A stretch of 64,000 nucleotides of DNA from Cochliopodium minus. Its lineage: Eukaryota > Discosea > Himatismenida > Cochliopodiidae. Made by a program: the position numbers and the translations under genes. Location of the stretch: the NCBI GenBank assembly GCA_024220525.1, contig JAMYWO010000097.1:53723-117722 (forward strand), in the 5' to 3' direction. Below the pieces are notes generated by a model. That model saw only the letters and a list, made by a program, of their open reading frames with translations, searched no databases and had not been told where the DNA came from. Shown in pieces: positions 58,601-64,000 of this stretch. The first letter of the stretch is position 1, and each line of letters opens with the position of its first letter.

Positions 58601-61600
58601 TCTGCTTTCATTTCACTGTCCTTCTTGAGTACTTGCTTGTTGAGCCCAATGTTTTGTCCAAACAGCAATACATTCAGAAGGTCATTGAGGCTATCGAAGG
58701 AGCTCTCAATCTCACTCCCAAGGTCTTCGAGGTCGTGCAAGCTCCCGTCAAGGAGGACCCCAACGAAAAGAGCAAATTGAACACCTCTTCTTCCAGAATC
58801 ATTAGTACCATCAAAAAAGATGAGAAGAAAGATAAAAAAGATAAAAAAGACAAAAAAGATAAAAAAGGTTTCTTTTTCAACCTCTTCTTTACTATTAACA
58901 TTTATTTTTATTTTTTAGGAAATGAGTCTCCTCAGGTCGAGAATGCTTCTCCTCAGAACCTTTCTGAAGCCAAGTCTGTACAGTACGTCAAAGAAATCGC
59001 AGAGTCTACTTTGCGCCAACTTTTGATTTACTACAGTAACTTCCCCACCCCCAACGGACCTGAAATGATGTTTTGCAAAGAGTACGGTAAGAATTTTTTT
59101 TTTATAAAATTTTTTTTTGAATATTTATTATTTTAATCTTTTTTAATATTTTTACCATTTGAATTTCCTTTTCTTCAAATTTTTTTGAGAATTTAAATTT
59201 GATTTTTACTAGGGAATCCAAAGAATGCAGATGAAGAAATGAACCCAGATACCCTCCATTTCATGTATGGAAACTCCATCGTCTCCATCAAAGAGATGAC
59301 AGACGGCAAAAAAGTGTCAAAGGGGTTGAACGATGAGAAATCTTTCGTAAGAATCACCCTTCGTGACAGCATCGGCAGATACACTTGGGACTCCCAGTTG
59401 GACATCAAAATGGTCAAGCCTTTGGAAGAACCCAAGGTAATCAAGCCTACCATCGAAGATGTAAAATATGTTGCTCCTTTATCCTTTGGTAAAACCAAAA
59501 TTATCGTTTTTTTTTTATTTTAAAAAGATTCTTTTTGTTTTTTGCGTTTCAATTAAAATGTTATGCGAAATATAATTTATTATTAATTTGAATTTAAATT
59601 CAAAATTTTTCTTTCGATTTTACTTTTAAAATTGATTCATTTATTTTCATTTGAATTAATTTTTTTTCTTCTTTTTTTCCACTAACCAATTTTTTTTTTA
59701 AAGATAATTCAAGAGAAAAGAGAGAGAAGGAAGTGATCCCCAAATACCCCAACAACTACAAGAACGACAGCATGCTCGAGTTCCTCACCTACGTCTCCGA
59801 AGCACACTCCGAGATCATCGCCTCTGATAACATTCCCTTCTTCACCCCTTACTCCTCCTTGCAGATCCCCTCCGAGGAGATCAAGCAGTTCGAGACCAAC
59901 TTAGAGTACCAAGAGGCTGAGGAGGAGCAAAATTTGTCTTCTGAGCCTCGCTCTCCCCTTTTGCAGATTAACAAGAACGAGAAACCTCTTTCTATTTACC
60001 ATATTCCAAGGTATTTTTATTTTTTTATTTTTGTTTTTATTATTTTTATTTTATATTTCATTTATTTTTTATTTTTTATTTCATTTAGTTTCATTTTTTT
60101 ATATTTTATTTTCTATTTTGATTATCAATCTTGTTATATTTCATTTATTTTTTTGTACTATTACTTAATTTATTTCATGAATTAAATTTAAATATTTTTT
60201 TTTTCAAAAGAATCTTCATGGGAACATTTGGAATGTTGGGAGTGTCTTGGAGAAAAAAACTTTTGAGAATCAAAAATACTCAAAAATTCCGCAGATCCCT
60301 CCACGATCTCGACAAAAGAAATGTTCGTGAGCTCGTCAAGATTGCAGTTTTGCTTGTCAAAGAGAAACAAGAAAAACAAGAAGATATTTTGCGTAACAGT
60401 AAGGTTTGTCTTTTTTTTTAATTTTATTTCTTTTTTTAATTTATTTTTTAATTTTATATCATTTAAATTTATTGTTTTTTTTTAAAAAATTAATTTTTTA
60501 AGAGAACCAAACTTTTTTCGGAATTTATGAACGGAATGTCCTGGGTCATAGATTTGGGCACCCACAACGGTTTTGTTGGAGGACTCCCACAGAAAGAAGG
60601 AAGTAAGTTTTCTTTTAATTTGTTGAGGATCAAAAATAATCAATTGATAAAATATTAAAATAAAATAAAAAATAAAATTAAAAAAATAATTAAATTAAAA
60701 AAATAATTCAAAAAAAAAATAATTAAATTAAAAAATTGATTCAAAAATAACTTTTAAAATTAAATTAACTTTATTTTTTAAGCAAAAACGGCATATTGGT
60801 CAGGACCTACTGTGGAAGTAATTTTCCACGACATCTGTTTGATGGAAACTGGTATTTTTTTTTTTTTTAAAGTTTTTCTTGTTATTTTTTTGATTATTTT
60901 TTATTTTAAAGATAAAGAGGATTCTCAGCAAATTAAAAAGAAAAAACATGTGGGAAACGACATTTGTACCATTGTTTGGAGCGAGGACAAGAAGGATTAT
61001 GACCCCAACATCATCACCACTCACTTTAACCATGTTCACTTGGTAATTTACCCTCTCGAAGACGGACTCTTCAGAATCTCCGTTCTTACCAAAGAAAAAG
61101 AGGTAATACAAAAAAATTAAATCAATTTAAAAAAATTAATTCAAATTAAAAATAAAAATAATTTTAAATAATATAATCTAAAATTGAATATTTAAATTTA
61201 ATTCAACTTATAAAATCAATTTAAAAACCAGAAAATCCCATTATTTGGACCAATTACAGATGGCATGATTCTCAACAAGAGACTCTTGCCCGTCCTAATC
61301 AGACAAACCATGATCAACGCCAACAGAGTGGTCAGAGAGGGACAGAAGCAATACAGGAGACCCATCGACTCTCGTGACTCACTCATCAAGGAAATCAACG
61401 ACAGGTAACTTTTTTTTTGTGAAAAGGAGTATTTTTATTTTATTATTATTCATTTTTTTTTTTTTACTTTTTACTTATCATTTCCTAAGATACCAACAAT
61501 CCATGTCCATTTCCAGCTTCTTCACTGATCTCTTCCCACTTGAGATCAAGTCTTTCAGCGATCCTTCTGAGGTTCCCATGACTTCCAGAGTGTTCACAGA

Positions 61601-61622
61601 GGAAGAAGAAGAAATCAATTAA
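55682..61622 (+). CDS. RalGAP alpha-like GTPase-activating protein, copy 2
   Basis: Sixteen exons from 55682-55769 to 61490-61622 close in phase at 1425 residues. The domain layout and several intron positions match copy 1 (first three exon joins, helical repeats, C-terminal Rap/Ral-GAP domain). The GAP domain reads SWVIDLGTHNGFVGGLPQKE, TAYWSGPTVEVIFHDICL, KKHVGNDICTIVWSED and HLVIYPLEDGLFRISVL, with the catalytic Asn in HVGND near residue 1276. It resembles animal RalGAP alpha more closely than copy 1 does. A Lys/Asp-rich KKDKKDKKDKKG linker sits around residue 720. Expected role: stimulating GTP hydrolysis on a Ral-like GTPase in a large cytosolic complex. Confidence 0.93.
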
Positions 61623-62135
61623 GTTTTTCCCTTTTTTTTTCAAAAAAAAAATACAATTATAATTTTAATTAAAATTTTGAAAAATAAATATGTAAGAAAT
61701 TAATTTAACTTTAAAAAATTTTTAATATTTTCATATTTTTTCTTAAATTGCTTTTAAAGTGAATTGAATCGGAACAAACTGCAAAGAAATTAAAATTATC
61801 TTTAAAGCACAATTTTTAATGAGGGATCTTCCGACTGAAAAATATTTTTTTTTAAATGAAGAAGATTCAAATCATTCCCCATGGGAATAATTCAAATACT
61901 TCTACCCACTTTATTAAGAATCAAAGAGCAGAAACAAAAGTAGGTCAAAATATGTTCTTGATATTTAGCCTCAATAATAAANACAATGTCAACTGAATCA
62001 TTAAATCTAGACTATGAAAAAGATGAAAAGATTTTTGCATTTGACCAACACAACATGATCTAGTAAAAAAAATCAAAAAAAAAACCCCAAACGTTTGAAG
62101 GAGAAGTTGTATATTTGGGAGTGTTATTGTGAAGT
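61623..62135. other. Intergenic stretch with one ambiguous base
   Basis: About 510 AT-rich bases downstream of RalGAP copy 2. The single ambiguous base (n) of the window is at 61982. No gene or RNA was recognised. The duplicated block starts at the right end. Confidence 0.5.
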
Positions 62136-62351
62136 TTACTTAAGCGAATGAGAATGATCCAAATAATTCATTATGTTTCCTATCAGGCTTTGGAATGTGG
62201 ACTATTGAAATTATATAAATAAATAATGTCATCTCTTGGGTTATTTAAATAAATTTATTTGGAAATTAATCAAAAATGATTTGCATATATTTCTGTTATT
62301 TTAAAATTTGGACAAAACCAAATTATAGAAAATAACAAGCCAATCTCAATA

Positions 62352-62942
62352 AGAACATCCAATTCCCTGGTGATCATAACACGTTTTTCAATGATAAGCT
62401 TCTATTTGAATGAGCGATGAATTTCCAAAAGCTTGGACTTGCTCACAACACAAAAAAAATTGGTTGAACCAGCATCAATTCAACGAAGAAGTGGGAAATG
62501 TACTGGGATTTCCTATTTAACTCCTTCAGAGTATATCAAAGGAGGAACAAATAGTATTGGTGTTCAGTATTTTCTCGACAAGAAGGGATTAAAGTTGAAA
62601 TGAGGAGAAGAGAACCATTTTTTGTTGTATCAAAACATTGACCATTACTTTGAGATGAATAACAACAGAAAACCAGTCATCAAACAAAAGGAAAAAACCC
62701 ACTTTCAGTTCGAGAAGTACTTCTCTCTAAAATTAGGAGATCTTGTAATAGGAGATGAAGAAATTTGGAGAAGAAAATTTGAAAATGTTTCTTTCATTGG
62801 CTTAGTAGAAGAAAAAGTGAAGAAGTTTTTCTCCAAACTCCAAATTCCAGTTGTCTTAGAAAAGAACATCACGAGAAAAACTTTGTTGATAGGCAGTCGT
62901 CTACGATTAGAACTTACTTGTTGTAAAGAAAGGATCCATTAA
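62352..62942 (+). pseudogene. Decayed plus-strand coding remnant, copy B
   Basis: The longest open piece (62622-62942) reads YFSLKLGDLVIGDEEIWRRK and LVEEKVKKFFSKLQIPVVLE. Upstream pieces such as PSEYIKGGTNSIGVQYFLDK lie in shifted frames separated by stops. Copy A at 26470-27066 is more damaged. I recognise no family. It is oriented toward the CR gene tail-to-tail, the same relation as in copy A, so both travelled together. Confidence 0.5.
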
Positions 62943-63120
62943 CGACCAGTTCAAAGTTAATTCCACTGAACAAAACAAGTTAGAAATTTAGATTATTTCC
63001 ATCTCTAAAATAAACAACATTCCCTGCACGATAAAAGAAGAGTTTGTCAGTATAATTTTAATTTAATTTCTTTCATCGAATAAATTGTTGACAAAAATTA
63101 TTTTATTTTGAGAAATATAG

Positions 63121-64000
63121 TTATCCAAGCAAATCTAATTCGTATTTGGAACCATAATATCCTTCCACATTGAATTCTTTTTTGGTTTCTTCATTAGTAA
63201 CTATCCAATTAGACATTCCATCTGAAGATTTTTCATTTTTGTTCCATGGAATAACTGTTGCTTTTTTGAGATCATTGCTGATAATGACATTCCACATCCC
63301 TTTTGGAAGTTTATCCAATGCAGGAGCATTTCTTTCAAGGAGGAAATGAACAACAGTGTGATGTTTGATGGATTTATCTGTCGAATACTTTCCGCTTTCC
63401 TTTGGTTTTTTCTTATTTTCTTGAAATCTAAACAAGTGCTCATAAGGTTTATTCTTTTCAAAAAGTAACTCTATTGCCCATCCCAATCCATTATTGATGA
63501 AGAAATCAATATATCCTCCGATATTGAGATATTTGTCTTTGGAGTATGTAGTGTAGGGTGATATCTCATAGTGAATTGAATGATCGAGCAACAATGAATT
63601 GAAGCCATAACCAATCTGAAATTGAATGGGTTTTTCCATCAAATGCAATCCTCCTGATGGTGTATTGGAAAGATTTCCTGCAAGCTCTTTTTCAGCTAGG
63701 AATTTTAAGGATTCTTTGATAAACTCTTCAAGTTGTTCAGATTTCCATTGCTTAGCATTTTTTGATTTTTGTGAATGGAAAATATATTGTAACATCAAGG
63801 TTCTTTGAAAAGGAAATGCCCATGTATAATATTTTTCATCTTCTGAAAGAATTATCCCAAACGATGTAAGTTCCTTGAAGATCACTTTGTTATTGATATA
63901 TAATTCAGAACGTGTAGAGATGCGATCATCATCCGAATGAAATAGTTCTATCAGAATCTTTCTTGCCTCAATATCTTTAGTGAGGTATTTATAATTTTTG
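63121..64000 (-). CDS. Crinkler-type (CR) effector-like gene, C-terminal part, runs off window
   Basis: An uninterrupted ~292-residue frame enters from the right edge and ends at TAA 63121-63123. It covers the C-terminal end of the helical region (EARKILIELFHSDDDRISTR) and the whole restriction-endonuclease-like domain: GGYIDFFINNGLGWAIELLF, HLFRFQ, HHTVVHFLLERN and VIISNDLKKATVIPW. The D...E-x-L core resembles other CR nuclease domains. Unlike the copy at 27216-29347 it has no stop or frameshift here, plus a 14-residue Lys-rich insertion. The P-loop half lies beyond the window, so completeness is unknown. CR proteins are proposed to act on host or competitor DNA in the nucleus, or to be transposon-derived. 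Confidence 0.75.
   Translation of the reverse strand, partial: KNYKYLTKDIEARKILIELFHSDDDRISTRSELYINNKVIFKELTSFGIILSEDEKYYTWAFPFQRTLMLQYIFHSQKSKNAKQWKSEQLEEFIKESLKFLAEKELAGNLSNTPSGGLHLMEKPIQFQIGYGFNSLLLDHSIHYEISPYTTYSKDKYLNIGGYIDFFINNGLGWAIELLFEKNKPYEHLFRFQENKKKPKESGKYSTDKSIKHHTVVHFLLERNAPALDKLPKGMWNVIISNDLKKATVIPWNKNEKSSDGMSNWIVTNEETKKEFNVEGYYGSKYELDLLG

Larger units (their letters stand above)
62136..64000. repeat. Segmental duplication, copy B
   Basis: Same-orientation partner of 25650-28052. It begins with a shortened F-box exon 2 remnant (62136-62210), continues with the plus-strand coding remnant (62352-62942) and then the CR gene, and reaches the right edge of the window still matching. 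Identity is high in the CR part and lower at the left end. Copy B lacks ~650 bases that separate the F-box remnant and the plus-strand remnant in copy A. Confidence 0.85.

Overview
The window is nuclear DNA of an AT-rich, intron-dense unicellular eukaryote that I could not name. The evidence is roughly 25 spliced genes with short introns made almost only of A and T, GT-AG (occasionally GC-AG) splice sites, intact eukaryotic marker proteins (NOP58, NAA10, a mitochondrial carnitine/acylcarnitine-type carrier, RalGAP, ACAP-type ArfGAP) and the standard code with TAA and TGA stops. The mix of F-box, ankyrin, leucine-rich, Sel1 and SPRY proteins, poly-Asn tracts and Crinkler-type (CR) effector-like genes would fit an amoeba-like protist, but that is inference. 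Exon joins were worked out by hand from reading-frame continuity, splice sites and family resemblance. Most models close exactly in phase; those that do not are flagged.

Left part (1-23.9 kb): a small membrane protein, a coiled-coil protein and an Asn-rich protein; a TDP2-like phosphodiesterase; an alkaline ceramidase; a Sel1-repeat protein; a tandem F-box/SPRY pair of which one is a pseudogene; an eight-exon F-box/zinc-binding gene whose intron 5 holds a 148-bp inverted-repeat (MITE-like) element; a secreted, membrane-anchored trypsin-like protease; a glutamine-amidotransferase-like protein; a secreted His/Asn/Gly-rich repeat protein; NOP58; and a mitochondrial carrier.

Middle part (23.4-40.2 kb): an unknown membrane protein, an F-box gene, a decayed CR-type NTPase/nuclease gene, NAA10, a chromatin protein (a bromodomain apparently split by a ~350-residue insertion, AT-hook, PHD finger), a long F-box/LRR protein and a BAR-PH-ArfGAP-ankyrin protein.

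Right part (40.3-64 kb): two paralogous RalGAP alpha-like genes on the same strand 10 kb apart. Between them lie an LRR-like protein, an ankyrin protein, a broken secreted-protein gene, a CxxC-zinc protein, an ankyrin-SET protein and a zinc-ribbon protein. At the right edge a second, more intact CR gene runs off the window. It sits in a block duplicated from 25.65-28.05 kb.

There is no operon-like organisation. The genes are independent cellular functions: signalling GTPase control (two RalGAPs, ArfGAP), ubiquitin-ligase adaptors (several F-box genes), chromatin (bromo/PHD, SET), lipid and mitochondrial metabolism, ribosome biogenesis and N-terminal acetylation. No tRNA, rRNA or CRISPR was recognised.
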